This document shows, piece after piece, positions 6,169 to 13,291 of a stretch of DNA of 13,931 bases; position 1 is the first letter of the stretch, and every line of letters starts with the position of its first letter. The translations under genes and the position numbers were made by a program. Source of the DNA: Spirochaetales bacterium (lineage in GTDB: Bacteria > Spirochaetota > Spirochaetia > Treponematales > UBA12059); NCBI GenBank assembly GCA_016938515.1, contig JAFGUM010000228.1, forward strand, positions 1 to 13,931. The letters are read 5' to 3'. The notes below the pieces were generated by a model. The model did not search any database, had not been told where the DNA came from, and saw only the letters and a list, made by a program, of their open reading frames with translations.

Positions 6169-8238
6169 ATGCCTCGCTCAAACAAGCTTCGTTTCGTGTC
6201 GGCGATGGTCGCCATACTTTCAGCGCTACTGCTCAGCGCCACTCCCGAAGAGCCGTTCAACCCGCTGGGCTCACTGCCAGAAGGCGCGGTGGCCATAGTC
6301 AGCGTAGGAAATCCCGCGGCCCTGATGGTCAACACCATTGGCTTCCTCAAAAAAGCCGGGTTTGAGCCGGCGGCCAAGACGCTCACCGACGCGCTCGGCC
6401 CGCTCCTGTCACCCGCGGCAGGCGATGAATCGCTCGATGAGGCGGATGTCGCCGAGCAGGAAGAGATTCTCCCCGCGGAACTCCTCGCGGCGATGGATCC
6501 GACGCGCCGCTTCGTGGCGGGCTTGTACCCGAGCGACGAGAAAGACGCTCCGATGAGCTTGCTCATGTTCGTTCCGCTCAGGCCGGGTATCGCAGGAGAG
6601 CGCGCAAAAGAGCTGGAAGAAGCGCTCCTGGCAGATGCCGGAGAAGATGACGTGGCGATATCCTTCGACTACCCTGGCTACATGATGCTCGGAGTTGGCA
6701 CCATCGAGGTTCCGCCATACGGCGCCGTCTCCCCCACGAGCCAAGCCCGTGCGGCTCGCCTCTCCGGTCAGTCCGATTCTAGCGTCGTGGTGTGGATCGA
6801 TCCCGCCATCGGCAAGGACCTGCTCGACACGATTCCCGGCGGTTTGGGAGATCTGCTGTCCGAGGCAACCGCCGGAGATTCTGACGTAACCCCCAAGGTG
6901 ACCATCGTTCCGTCAGAGCCGGGCTCCAAGAGCGGCCCGGGTATCGGCGTAGACAACGTAGGCGTAGACAACACCGCACCGCGCGAATCAGGCAGCGATG
7001 AGGCTCGTGATACAGCAGAATTATCCGAGGCTGCCGGCGATGACGAAGCCACGGACGACTACGCAGAAGACTACTCATGGGACGATATGGCGAGCGCAGG
7101 CGGCGCCGAAACGGAAGCCGAAACGGAAGCCGATGCGAAAGCTGACGATACAGCGGGCACCGACGGACTCAAACAGCTTGGCGCGGCCATTGATACGGGT
7201 ATAGCAGAGATTCGTGCGCTTGAATTGGTTCTCACCGTACGTGAGGACCGTGCGTGGATACGAGTGGGCGCGGAACTGGCTCCCGGCGGCGATCTCGCGA
7301 AGCTCGCCGGGCTTATGGCGTCTGGCGACCGGACAATGCCGTACCTGTCATACTGCGAGGCAGACGCGCTCGTATCTATAGCATGGTCAGCCCCGCCAGA
7401 CTGGGCTTCATCAATACTGGAATCCTTGTACGGCATGATTCTGCCAGACAAGGAGTTTCTCGAGGCGTCCATGGCGTCAATGCGCTCGCTGGCTACAGCT
7501 ACGGGGATGAATGGCGCCGCATCACTCGACCTCAGCATGACCGAAGAGCTCGTACAGGCGCTTCGTAGCAGCGCAGACATGGAAGATGCCGAAGCCGCCG
7601 CGCTGCTGGCCAGGGGGCTCGGCTTGCAGCTGAGCGGAGCCATGGAACTCGCTGACAGGCAGTCGTACAGGGACGCGGCCGCCGCCGCGATTGACATTGC
7701 AAAAAGCCCGGCTTACGCCGAATTGATGGAAGAATCGGGCCTAACCTTCGACGTTGAAAGAAAAAAAGGCGTGATTGAAAACCTGCCCTACGACGCGTAT
7801 TCGTACTCATTCTCTGTGCCAGAGGACAGCCCCGAGGCGGATGGTGCGGGGCGCGTACTCTCTATCATCGGTGACCTTCTAGCCCCGGTATACGTCTACA
7901 AGGATGATAAAGCTTATCTCGGGCTGGGCGATCCCGCCCCGGTGGCCAGAAGAGCCGTGAAGGATGCACCGGAAAAGCCGTTGCGCTTTGACAGGGCCTT
8001 CAAGTCGCTCCGTGCCGGTGCCTCGCCCGATACCCGGGCGCTGTTCTACCTGTCTACCAGCACCCTTACGCGGCTGGCCATGAGGCTGTTGCCCGAAGAC
8101 CAGGAGCCGCTCGCATTCAACGCGCGCAACCTCTCGGGCTTTTTATACTGGTTCGACGCGACTCCTGGCACTATGGGCGTTGGCGTGGGCGTAGGCGCCG
8201 AGGACATCAAAGCCCTCGCCGCCGTGATGGATCAATAG
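6169..8238 (+). CDS. Large secreted protein of unknown family with acidic repeat linker
   Basis: The gene encodes 689 residues. The start is set by AAGGA (6157-6161) 7 bases upstream. A signal peptide (basic MPRSNKLR, hydrophobic 9-22, likely cleavage at LLSA-TPEE around residue 24) exports it; there is no lipobox. A first globular part (about 30-230) starts LPEGAVAIVSVGNPAALM. A strongly acidic, disordered linker (about 232-333, many Asp/Glu/Ala) contains GVDN and AETE repeats. A second globular part (about 334-689) shows alternating helix/strand patterns (ALELVLTVREDRAWIRVGAEL at 350-370). The two parts may be diverged copies of one fold, but I could not show that. No enzyme motif, Cys pair or transmembrane anchor after the signal is evident. 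It converges on potD with only 7 bases between stop codons. Codon use looks like its neighbours. Function unknown. Confidence 0.82.
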   Translation: MPRSNKLRFVSAMVAILSALLLSATPEEPFNPLGSLPEGAVAIVSVGNPAALMVNTIGFLKKAGFEPAAKTLTDALGPLLSPAAGDESLDEADVAEQEEILPAELLAAMDPTRRFVAGLYPSDEKDAPMSLLMFVPLRPGIAGERAKELEEALLADAGEDDVAISFDYPGYMMLGVGTIEVPPYGAVSPTSQARAARLSGQSDSSVVVWIDPAIGKDLLDTIPGGLGDLLSEATAGDSDVTPKVTIVPSEPGSKSGPGIGVDNVGVDNTAPRESGSDEARDTAELSEAAGDDEATDDYAEDYSWDDMASAGGAETEAETEADAKADDTAGTDGLKQLGAAIDTGIAEIRALELVLTVREDRAWIRVGAELAPGGDLAKLAGLMASGDRTMPYLSYCEADALVSIAWSAPPDWASSILESLYGMILPDKEFLEASMASMRSLATATGMNGAASLDLSMTEELVQALRSSADMEDAEAAALLARGLGLQLSGAMELADRQSYRDAAAAAIDIAKSPAYAELMEESGLTFDVERKKGVIENLPYDAYSYSFSVPEDSPEADGAGRVLSIIGDLLAPVYVYKDDKAYLGLGDPAPVARRAVKDAPEKPLRFDRAFKSLRAGASPDTRALFYLSTSTLTRLAMRLLPEDQEPLAFNARNLSGFLYWFDATPGTMGVGVGVGAEDIKALAAVMDQ
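6946..6972 (+). repeat. 12-base direct repeat in the acidic linker
   Basis: GGCGTAGACAAC occurs at 6946-6957 and again at 6961-6972, separated by GTA, and encodes the GVDNVGVDN motif. The exact nucleotide identity suggests recent duplication by slippage. Confidence 0.7.
7105..7140 (+). repeat. 12-base tandem repeat in the acidic linker
   Basis: GCCGAAACGGAA occurs twice in tandem (7105-7116, 7117-7128), followed by a diverged third unit (7129-7140). It encodes AETE-AETE-ADAK. The unit is a multiple of three, so copy-number change alters length but not frame. Confidence 0.7.
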
Positions 8239-8245
8239 CAAGCGC

Positions 8246-9280
8246 TCAGTTGCCCACCCGTATCCGACGCCAGGCGTCGTTGTACAGTTTTAGCGTCTCC
8301 TGCCCCAGGTCTTCCTTGAACTCGCCATTGGCGAGGTCGGTAAACTCGTAGTTGGGCTGTACTTGCATCAGCGCGCGGGCCGGCACGTTTGGTGACGGCA
8401 GCATCAGGTAGTCGGCAATGCGCGCCGCCACGTCGGGCCTCAGGATGTAGTCAATAAACTCGTAGGCCTGGTCTACATTCTTGGCGCCCTTGAGGATACA
8501 CAGGCTATCCATGTACATGGGCATGCCTTCCTTGGGGAAGAAGAAGTCCACCTCGGCGCGCCTGTCCTCGGGATACTCCAGGAACACGTTCTCTGCGTAA
8601 CCCTGCACCACCCAGAACTCGCCAGCCGCGAAGCTCTTGGCAAACGCCTCGGCGTCAAACTTGACGAGGTTTGGCTTCCACCGCTCTACCACCAGCCGGG
8701 CTTCTTCCAGGTGCGCGGGGTCGGCGTCATTTACCGAGTAGCCGAGCGACTTGAGCGCGGCGCCAAGCACTTCTCGCATGTCGTCGAGCATCGTCATGCG
8801 GCCCTGCAGGTCCGGTCGATCAAAGATACTCCAGCTGTGCTCGTACCCGCTCACCTTGGTCGTGTTGATGGACACGCCCGCCGCGCCCATCATGTACGGC
8901 ACGCTGTGCGTGTTGCCCACGTCAAACCCGATGCGCGCTATGGCCGCGGGATCGATGTTGCCAAAGTTTTTGAGCCGACTCTTGTCTATGGGCTCCAGCA
9001 GGGAACCTGCTATCATTATAGACACGTAGTCCCCCGACGGAACGACGATGTCGTAGCCCGCGCCGCCGGCCACTACCTTGTTGTACATTTCCTCGTTGGA
9101 CGCGTACGAGTCGACTACCACCTCGATGCCGGTTTCCTTGGTAAAGTCTTCCAGCACGTCGTCAGGGATGTAGTAGATCCAGTTGAACAGGTACAGTTTT
9201 TCTCCGCCACCGCCACACGACGACAGGGTCAGAGGTAGGATCATGGCTACAGCCACCAGTAGCAGCACCAGTTTCTTCAT
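8246..9280 (-). CDS. potD: Polyamine ABC transporter substrate-binding lipoprotein PotD
   Basis: This 344-residue lipoprotein opens with MKK, a hydrophobic stretch and the lipobox LSSC (acylated Cys-22), followed by a Gly linker. It captures spermidine and/or putrescine outside the cytoplasmic membrane and delivers it to PotBC. The fold matches PotD closely: LYLFNWIYYIP (29-39), DFTKETGIEV, YDIVVPSGDYV (76-86), IDKSRLKNFGNIDP (98-111), SVPYMMGAAGV (126-136), LDDMREVL (165-172), FPKEGMPMYMDSL (248-260), and IDYILRPDVAA. By recalled alignment to E. coli PotD, Trp-34, Asp-167, Glu-170 and Asp-258 are kept, while the two tryptophans of the aromatic box become Gln-226 and Tyr-256. AAGGAG lies 7 bases upstream of the ATG. 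It is the last gene of the operon, behind a small hairpin. T. pallidum has a related PotD lipoprotein (Tp0655, from memory). Confidence 0.95.
   Translation of the reverse strand: MKKLVLLLVAVAMILPLTLSSCGGGGEKLYLFNWIYYIPDDVLEDFTKETGIEVVVDSYASNEEMYNKVVAGGAGYDIVVPSGDYVSIMIAGSLLEPIDKSRLKNFGNIDPAAIARIGFDVGNTHSVPYMMGAAGVSINTTKVSGYEHSWSIFDRPDLQGRMTMLDDMREVLGAALKSLGYSVNDADPAHLEEARLVVERWKPNLVKFDAEAFAKSFAAGEFWVVQGYAENVFLEYPEDRRAEVDFFFPKEGMPMYMDSLCILKGAKNVDQAYEFIDYILRPDVAARIADYLMLPSPNVPARALMQVQPNYEFTDLANGEFKEDLGQETLKLYNDAWRRIRVGN
8265..8279. terminator. Hairpin within the potD 3' end, possible terminator for the convergent gene
   Basis: CGACGC (8265-8270) and GCGTCG (8274-8279) form a perfect 6-bp stem with loop CAG. 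In the plus direction it is followed by TTGTACAGTTTTAG, a modest T-rich tail, 27 bases after the stop of the 689-residue gene. It lies inside potD coding sequence, so it may simply reflect codons. Confidence 0.3.
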
Positions 9281-9303
9281 TCACTTGCTCCTTGGTTATA
9301 AGC

Positions 9304-9316
9304 CCCCTGCAAGGGG
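9304..9316 (-). promoter_or_regulatory. Intercistronic hairpin between potC and potD
   Basis: In the 50-base potC-potD gap the minus-strand RNA reads CCCCT-tgc-AGGGG, a 5-bp GC-rich stem with a 3-base loop. There is no T-run. Such hairpins can block 3' exonucleases or set different levels of the binding protein relative to the permease; that role is inference. Confidence 0.45.
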
Positions 9317-9330
9317 ATTGGATGAGCGGC

Positions 9331-10110
9331 CTATTTTGCCGCGATGTACTTGAGGACGTTTCTGCTGGACCAGGTAAGGATGATGGTACCCACTATCATC
9401 ACGACGGACAGCGCGTTTATAACCGGCGAAACGCCAAACCGTATCGCCGAGTAGACGTACAGCGGCAGTGTCGTTGCTCCTGGCCCGGTAACAAAGAACG
9501 TGATGACAAAATCTTCGAGCGACAGGGTAACCGCGGTGAGAAATCCTGAAACGATACCCGGCATCGAAACGGGAATGATAACCCTGACCAGTGTTTGCGC
9601 TTCGCTGGCTCCAAGGTCGCGAGCGGCTTCGATTATGGAAGCGTCGAACTCCTCGAGCCGGGCCAGCACGAGCAGAAACACGAAGGGCAGGTTAAACGAT
9701 ACATGGGCCACGAATACCGTAAACAGGCTCAGCCTGAGCCCTATCCCCGAAAAAAATATGAGCAGCGACACCCCTATGATTATCTCGGGCAGTATCATGG
9801 GCAGAAACGTTATGGTCCGCAGGTACTTTCGCAACGGGAAACGGTACCAGTTGACGGCGATGGCGCCGAGCGTACCTATTACCGTTGCCACGAGCGCCGA
9901 GCTCAGCGCGACTATGGCGCTGTTTCCAAACGCCCGCCACAACCTGGGCGAGTCCAGAAACAGCTGCGCGTACCACCGAAGTGAAAAGCCAGTCCAGCTG
10001 CCCGATTTGGACTCGTTGAACGAGTACAGCACGAGCACGAGCAGCGGCATGCTCAGAAATACTATGGTCGTTGCAAAGACCGCTCTGGAAAACGACGGCC
10101 GTCTTTTCAT
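9331..10110 (-). CDS. potC: Polyamine ABC transporter permease PotC
   Basis: These 259 residues form an inner-membrane permease of the PotC type. About six hydrophobic segments are visible (about 10-30, 63-88, 98-122, 128-150, 180-200, 228-248). The cytoplasmic EAA loop EAARDLGASEAQTLVRVIIP (161-180) couples to PotA and fits the EAA-3x-G-9x-I-x-LP pattern, with II-P at the end. The short basic N-terminus MKRR is typical for the family, as is the LPEI-GVSLL segment (107-116). The ATG overlaps the potB stop by four bases (ATGA at 10110-10107), and GGGAG lies 7 bases upstream. Length is normal. Confidence 0.93.
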   Translation of the reverse strand: MKRRPSFSRAVFATTIVFLSMPLLVLVLYSFNESKSGSWTGFSLRWYAQLFLDSPRLWRAFGNSAIVALSSALVATVIGTLGAIAVNWYRFPLRKYLRTITFLPMILPEIIIGVSLLIFFSGIGLRLSLFTVFVAHVSFNLPFVFLLVLARLEEFDASIIEAARDLGASEAQTLVRVIIPVSMPGIVSGFLTAVTLSLEDFVITFFVTGPGATTLPLYVYSAIRFGVSPVINALSVVMIVGTIILTWSSRNVLKYIAAK

Positions 10111-11018
10111 CTCGCGGCTCCCAGTGCATCCGCCTCGCCAGCGGGCTCAGCCGCCTCGTGGTCGTCGCCTCCGAGAACGCTGGTTCCGTTGGCGCGCAGC
10201 AACAACAGCACGCCGAGCGTGGTAACGAGCGTTATGACCATGGAAATGGCGGACGCCAGCGGCCAGTCGCGGCTCTTTGTCAGTTCGTCCGCGATCAGAT
10301 TGCCGAGCATGTACGACTCGGTACCACCCACGAGCAGAGGTACAGCGTACGCGCCAAAAATGGGTATGAAGGTGAACAGGAAAGCCGTCAGAACGCCACC
10401 GCGTATGTTGGGCAGCAGCACCCTGTTGATGGCACTCATCTTGGAAGCGCCAAGATCGCGGGCCGCTTCAAGCAGCGAGAAATCGAACTTGTCTATCGTC
10501 GAGTACAGCGGCAAGATCGCGTACGGCAGGTACGTGTACACGAGCACGAGCATGACCGCGCCCCGGTTGTACAGAAAGCGCACGCTCTGATCTACGAGAC
10601 CGAGCGACAGCAGCAGGTCGTTGAGAAACCCTTCGTTACCCAGAATGGCTATCCACGCGTAGATACGAATGAGGAAATTAGTCCAGAAGGGTATCATCAC
10701 GAGCATCAACAGGATGTTCTGGTGTTCGCTCCTGGCCATGTAGTACCCGCACGGAATCGCTATGAGCATCGTGATGGCGGTAGCTCCCATGGCGACGATG
10801 ATCGTGTTTACGGTGACCTTGCCAAAGGTCGGGTTGGCTATGGCCCGGTACGCGTCGAGCGTTGGGCTCCACTCCACGCCACCCAGGGCTCCTGGTGTGA
10901 GGAAGCTGTAGGCGACTATGATGGCCAGCGGCGCCAGAAAGAAGACAGAGAGCCACACGAGCGATGGCGCGGCGTACAGACCACCGGGGGTCTTCGCGGT
11001 GCCGGGAAGCCTCGTCAT
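10107..11018 (-). CDS. potB: Polyamine ABC transporter permease PotB
   Basis: The permease partner of PotC has 303 residues from the ATG at 11018. This start is chosen because it overlaps the potA stop in an ATGA and has GAGG 7 bases upstream; the longer frame from 11081 adds an Arg-rich stretch that merely runs over potA. Six membrane segments are visible (about 14-40, 68-92, 101-126, 153-173, 207-232, 253-275). The EAA loop EAARDLGASKMSAINRVLLP (184-203) is canonical. IPFWTNFLIRIYAWIAIL (109-126) is the typical PotB/PotH signature. The C-terminal tail (about 277-303) is hydrophilic and Ala/Glu/Gly-rich, longer than the usual ending, with no known function. Confidence 0.93.
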   Translation of the reverse strand: MTRLPGTAKTPGGLYAAPSLVWLSVFFLAPLAIIVAYSFLTPGALGGVEWSPTLDAYRAIANPTFGKVTVNTIIVAMGATAITMLIAIPCGYYMARSEHQNILLMLVMIPFWTNFLIRIYAWIAILGNEGFLNDLLLSLGLVDQSVRFLYNRGAVMLVLVYTYLPYAILPLYSTIDKFDFSLLEAARDLGASKMSAINRVLLPNIRGGVLTAFLFTFIPIFGAYAVPLLVGGTESYMLGNLIADELTKSRDWPLASAISMVITLVTTLGVLLLLRANGTSVLGGDDHEAAEPAGEADALGAAR

Positions 11019-12151
11019 CGCCGAACCTCGACGATGTACGCGTCTTCCGCGCTGAACGACAGCCACACGTCGTCTTTCCACGCTAGCTCCGGCCCTTCAT
11101 CTGACCAGTCGGCGTGCTGCTTTATTACCTTGAGCTGGGCTCCAGACGCCGTATCCACGTAGAATTTACTCTGAAAGCCCGAGTAGATGGGCTCAGCAAC
11201 GACACCCGACACGACATTGATGCCATCCCGGGCCGCACGGGGCTCTGTATGGCCAATCCGGATTTTTTCTGGCCGTATGGTCCAGCTGATGCGCGAACCA
11301 GCGGGCGGAGGATTGGTGGCCGTAACCACGATGGCGCCAAACTCGGCGGTAAGAAGATCAACACGCTCCCCGCTTACCGCTGTTACGTCCGCTTCGTACA
11401 GGTTCGTCTCGCCGATGAACCGCGCCACAAAATCGGTAGCGGGCGCTTCGTATATCTCCTGGGGTGTGCCAATCTGCAAAACCGCGCCCGAGTTCATCAC
11501 CGCGATTCGATCCGACACCGACAGCGCTTCCTGCTGGTCGTGAGTAACGTAAATAAACGTAATGCCTATCTTGTCGTGTATCGAATCCAGCTCGATGAGC
11601 ATGTGCTGGCGCAGCTTCGCGTCGAGCGCGGACAGCGGCTCGTCGAGCAGCAGCACCGAAGGTTCGTTTATGAGAGCGCGCGCTATGGCGACGCGCTGCT
11701 TCTGTCCGCCAGAGAGCTGCGACGGCTTTTTTGAGGCGTGCGCCTGCAGCTCAACCAAGGCCAGGTAGTCGGAAACCCGGGCTTTGACTATGGCTTCCGG
11801 AGCGCGCTTGAGGCGCAGGGAAAACGCCACGTTCTCGAACACCGACAGGTGTGGAAACAGCGCGTAATTCTGAAAAACAGTGTTTACCCGCCTGGCGTCG
11901 GGAGGCAGGGGCAGGACGCTCTGTCCGTCGAGCAGTACAGAACCGCCCTCGGGAGCCTCGAAGCCCGCGATGATACGCAGCAAGGTGGTCTTGCCGCATC
12001 CTGATGGACCGAGGAGCGAGAAAAACTCGCCCTTCCGTATGTCTATGCTTACGTCGTCCAGCGCCTTGAACTCGCCAAACGACTTGCGCACGTGCTCGAT
12101 GACTACGTCGCTCCCTTTCACCGTCTTTTTCTTTGCCCCTCCACATTCCAT
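11015..12151 (-). CDS. potA: Polyamine ABC transporter ATP-binding protein PotA
   Basis: The cytosolic ATPase subunit has 378 residues from the ATG at 12151, which I recall as the E. coli PotA length. Motifs present: Walker A GPSGCGKTT (48-56), Q-loop QNYALFPH (94-101), signature LSGGQKQRVAIARAL (146-160), Walker B VLLLDEP (166-172), D-loop SALD (174-177), switch His-204 in YVTHDQQEA, and a TOBE-type C-terminal domain starting near IRPEKIRIG (292-300). The frame stays open 79 codons further upstream, but that part is not PotA-like and most of it lies upstream of the predicted transcription start, so it is excluded. The ribosome site is weak (AGGGCGG close to the ATG) and sits in alternative hairpins. 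It is the first gene of potABCD. Confidence 0.93.
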   Translation of the reverse strand: MECGGAKKKTVKGSDVVIEHVRKSFGEFKALDDVSIDIRKGEFFSLLGPSGCGKTTLLRIIAGFEAPEGGSVLLDGQSVLPLPPDARRVNTVFQNYALFPHLSVFENVAFSLRLKRAPEAIVKARVSDYLALVELQAHASKKPSQLSGGQKQRVAIARALINEPSVLLLDEPLSALDAKLRQHMLIELDSIHDKIGITFIYVTHDQQEALSVSDRIAVMNSGAVLQIGTPQEIYEAPATDFVARFIGETNLYEADVTAVSGERVDLLTAEFGAIVVTATNPPPAGSRISWTIRPEKIRIGHTEPRAARDGINVVSGVVAEPIYSGFQSKFYVDTASGAQLKVIKQHADWSDEGPELAWKDDVWLSFSAEDAYIVEVRR

Positions 12152-12157
12152 GATGCC

Positions 12158-12177
12158 GCCCTGGAGGGCACGCCCTC
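12158..12177 (-). promoter_or_regulatory. Mutually exclusive hairpins over the potA ribosome binding site
   Basis: Reading the minus strand, segment 1 GAGGGC (12177-12172) can pair with segment 2 GCCCTC (12169-12164). Segment 2 can instead pair, through GCCC, with GGGC in segment 3 (12161-12158), which carries the G-rich ribosome site about 6 bases before the ATG. The first pairing frees the site and the second hides it. Complementarity is seen directly; switching is inferred. Confidence 0.4.
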
Positions 12178-12247
12178 TGGGGAGACCGTTTCCGGTTGCC
12201 GATACCGGCCCGGCGACGGAATCCGATCCGTCTTCGATTCGTAGCGC

Positions 12248-12276
12248 ACAATGAGGCAAATTCATCGATATGTCAA
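12248..12276 (-). promoter_or_regulatory. Candidate promoter of the potABCD operon
   Basis: A perfect -35, TTGACA (12276-12271), is followed after exactly 17 bases by a weaker -10, CATTGT (12253-12248). Transcription would start near 12241, giving a leader of about 90 bases and excluding the in-frame upstream ATG codons of potA. Confidence 0.5.
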
Positions 12277-12302
12277 TTAGCTTTCTGGCCTCCATACGCT
12301 TA

Positions 12303-12351
12303 ATATGCTGTGGATAGCCGGATTGCCGCGGGTATATGCAATGAATATGCA
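12303..12351. promoter_or_regulatory. Three ATATGC repeats in the potA-mazG divergent region (candidate operator)
   Basis: ATATGCT at 12303-12309, ATATGCA at 12334-12340 and ATATGCA at 12345-12351 share orientation, with start-to-start spacings of 31 and 11 bases, close to three turns and one turn of DNA. They lie 27-75 bases upstream of the potA -35 and just upstream of mazG, fitting an activator or shared operator. Confidence 0.35.
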
Positions 12352-12397
12352 TCCACGGCGAATACGATACTTCAATACCGGCTTGCACAAGGCTACG

Positions 12398-13246
12398 ATG
12401 TTACGCACAATGGTCCGCATGAAACTAGAACACAGCTCCGCGGCCGCTTTTGGGCGGCTCTATGATATTATCGTTCGGCTCAGGGCTCCTGATGGCTGCC
12501 CGTGGGACAGGGAACAGACACCCACGAGCATACGCGGCAACCTCATAGAAGAAGCCTACGAATGCGTAGAGGCGATTGACGAAAACGATACACCCCACGT
12601 CAGGGAAGAGCTGGGCGACGTCATGCTCGTCGCCACGATGATGGCCGTCATATACGAGGAACAGCAGGCTTTTACGCTTGCGGAGTCGCTCGACGAAACG
12701 TCGGCAAAGCTGGTCCGCCGCCACCCGCACGTCTTTGGCCACTCGAAGGCCGACTCCCCGGATGCCGTCATCAGGCAGTGGAACGACATCAAGGAACACG
12801 TCGAGGGGCGGCGCAGGAAAGACTCGGTACTCGACTCCGTGTCCAGGGCTCTCCCCCCTCTAGAGCGGGCGTACAAGCTGCAGAAGGCGGCCGCCAAGGT
12901 GGGCTTCGACTGGCCGGATCACCAGGGGCCCTGGGACAAGCTCGAAGAAGAACTACGAGAGTCCCGCGAAGCTTGCACCGCCATCGAAGCAAAAGCATCA
13001 ACCGGCGGCGACGACGCAGCCGAGCGCGCCCAGCTCGAGGATGAGCTGGGCGACCTGTTCTTCTCCCTCGTCAACGTGGCGCGCAAGCACCACGTTGATC
13101 CAGCGCTCGCCATGCATCGGGCGGTGGAGAAATTTTCACGACGATTCAGGCACGTTGAAAAATCAATGGCAGCCGCCGGCGAGACGATGGAACCTGGCAA
13201 GCTCGAAATGATGGACGAGTACTGGAACGAAGCGAAGAGAAGCTAG
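12398..13246 (+). CDS. mazG: Nucleoside triphosphate pyrophosphohydrolase MazG
   Basis: This house-cleaning enzyme hydrolyses (d)NTPs to NMP and PPi. It has 282 residues from the ATG at 12398 (AAGG 5 bases upstream); starts at 12410 or 12419 are also possible and would give 278 or 275 residues, nearer the 263 I recall for E. coli. It is the two-domain form. Domain 1 has DGCPWDREQT (32-41), the metal motif EEAYE (51-55), EELGD (70-74), RRHPHVFG (107-114) and QWNDIK (127-132). Domain 2 has RALPPLERAYKLQKAAAKVGFDW (150-172), EEEL (183-186), EDELGDLFFSLVNVAR (214-229) and KFSRRFRHVE (245-254). Both domains keep their acidic Mg-binding residues. An Ala/Ser/Gly/Asp-rich insert (about 195-210) interrupts domain 2. 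It is divergent from potA and terminates at a clear hairpin. Confidence 0.93.
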   Translation: MLRTMVRMKLEHSSAAAFGRLYDIIVRLRAPDGCPWDREQTPTSIRGNLIEEAYECVEAIDENDTPHVREELGDVMLVATMMAVIYEEQQAFTLAESLDETSAKLVRRHPHVFGHSKADSPDAVIRQWNDIKEHVEGRRRKDSVLDSVSRALPPLERAYKLQKAAAKVGFDWPDHQGPWDKLEEELRESREACTAIEAKASTGGDDAAERAQLEDELGDLFFSLVNVARKHHVDPALAMHRAVEKFSRRFRHVEKSMAAAGETMEPGKLEMMDEYWNEAKRS

Positions 13247-13252
13247 CTTTTA

Positions 13253-13275
13253 CCTACCCTCGGGGTGGGGTTTTT
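13253..13275 (+). terminator. Rho-independent terminator after mazG
   Basis: CCTACCC (13253-13259) pairs with GGGTGGG (13263-13269) around loop TCG, with one G-U pair, and is followed by G and TTTTT (13271-13275). It begins 7 bases after the mazG stop, separating mazG from the next gene. Confidence 0.75.
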
Positions 13276-13277
13276 AG

Positions 13278-13291
13278 TATATATATATTAT
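13278..13291 (+). promoter_or_regulatory. AT-rich -10-like tract at the start of the thioredoxin-like gene
   Basis: An alternating T-A tract includes TATATT (13284-13289) and TATTAT (13286-13291), abutting or overlapping the first ATG. It follows directly on the mazG terminator. If used as a -10, the transcript would begin within a few bases of an initiation codon. No clear -35 is visible because that region is the terminator stem. Confidence 0.35.

Noticed and set aside
7071..7697. 208-codon minus-strand open frame inside the 689-residue gene
   Set aside because: Ser/Ala-rich translation arising from the complement of an acidic, Ala-rich coding region; no independent support.
10071..11162. 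363-codon plus-strand open frame across potB
   Set aside because: It is antisense to a fully recognisable PotB and its translation is His/Arg/Gln-rich without any motif; a GC-driven shadow.
11015..12151. Reading potA as a sugar or sulfate importer ATPase
   Set aside because: The ATPase motifs alone are generic, but operon order A-B-C-D, the 378-residue length and the adjacent PotD fix it as polyamine type.
12152..12388. N-terminal extension of PotA by 79 codons
   Set aside because: The extension is not PotA-like, most of it lies upstream of the predicted transcription start near 12241, and the shorter form has the usual PotA length.
12305..12397. Longer MazG beginning at 12305
   Set aside because: The added 31 residues have no MazG similarity and the start lies within the candidate operator repeats without a ribosome site.
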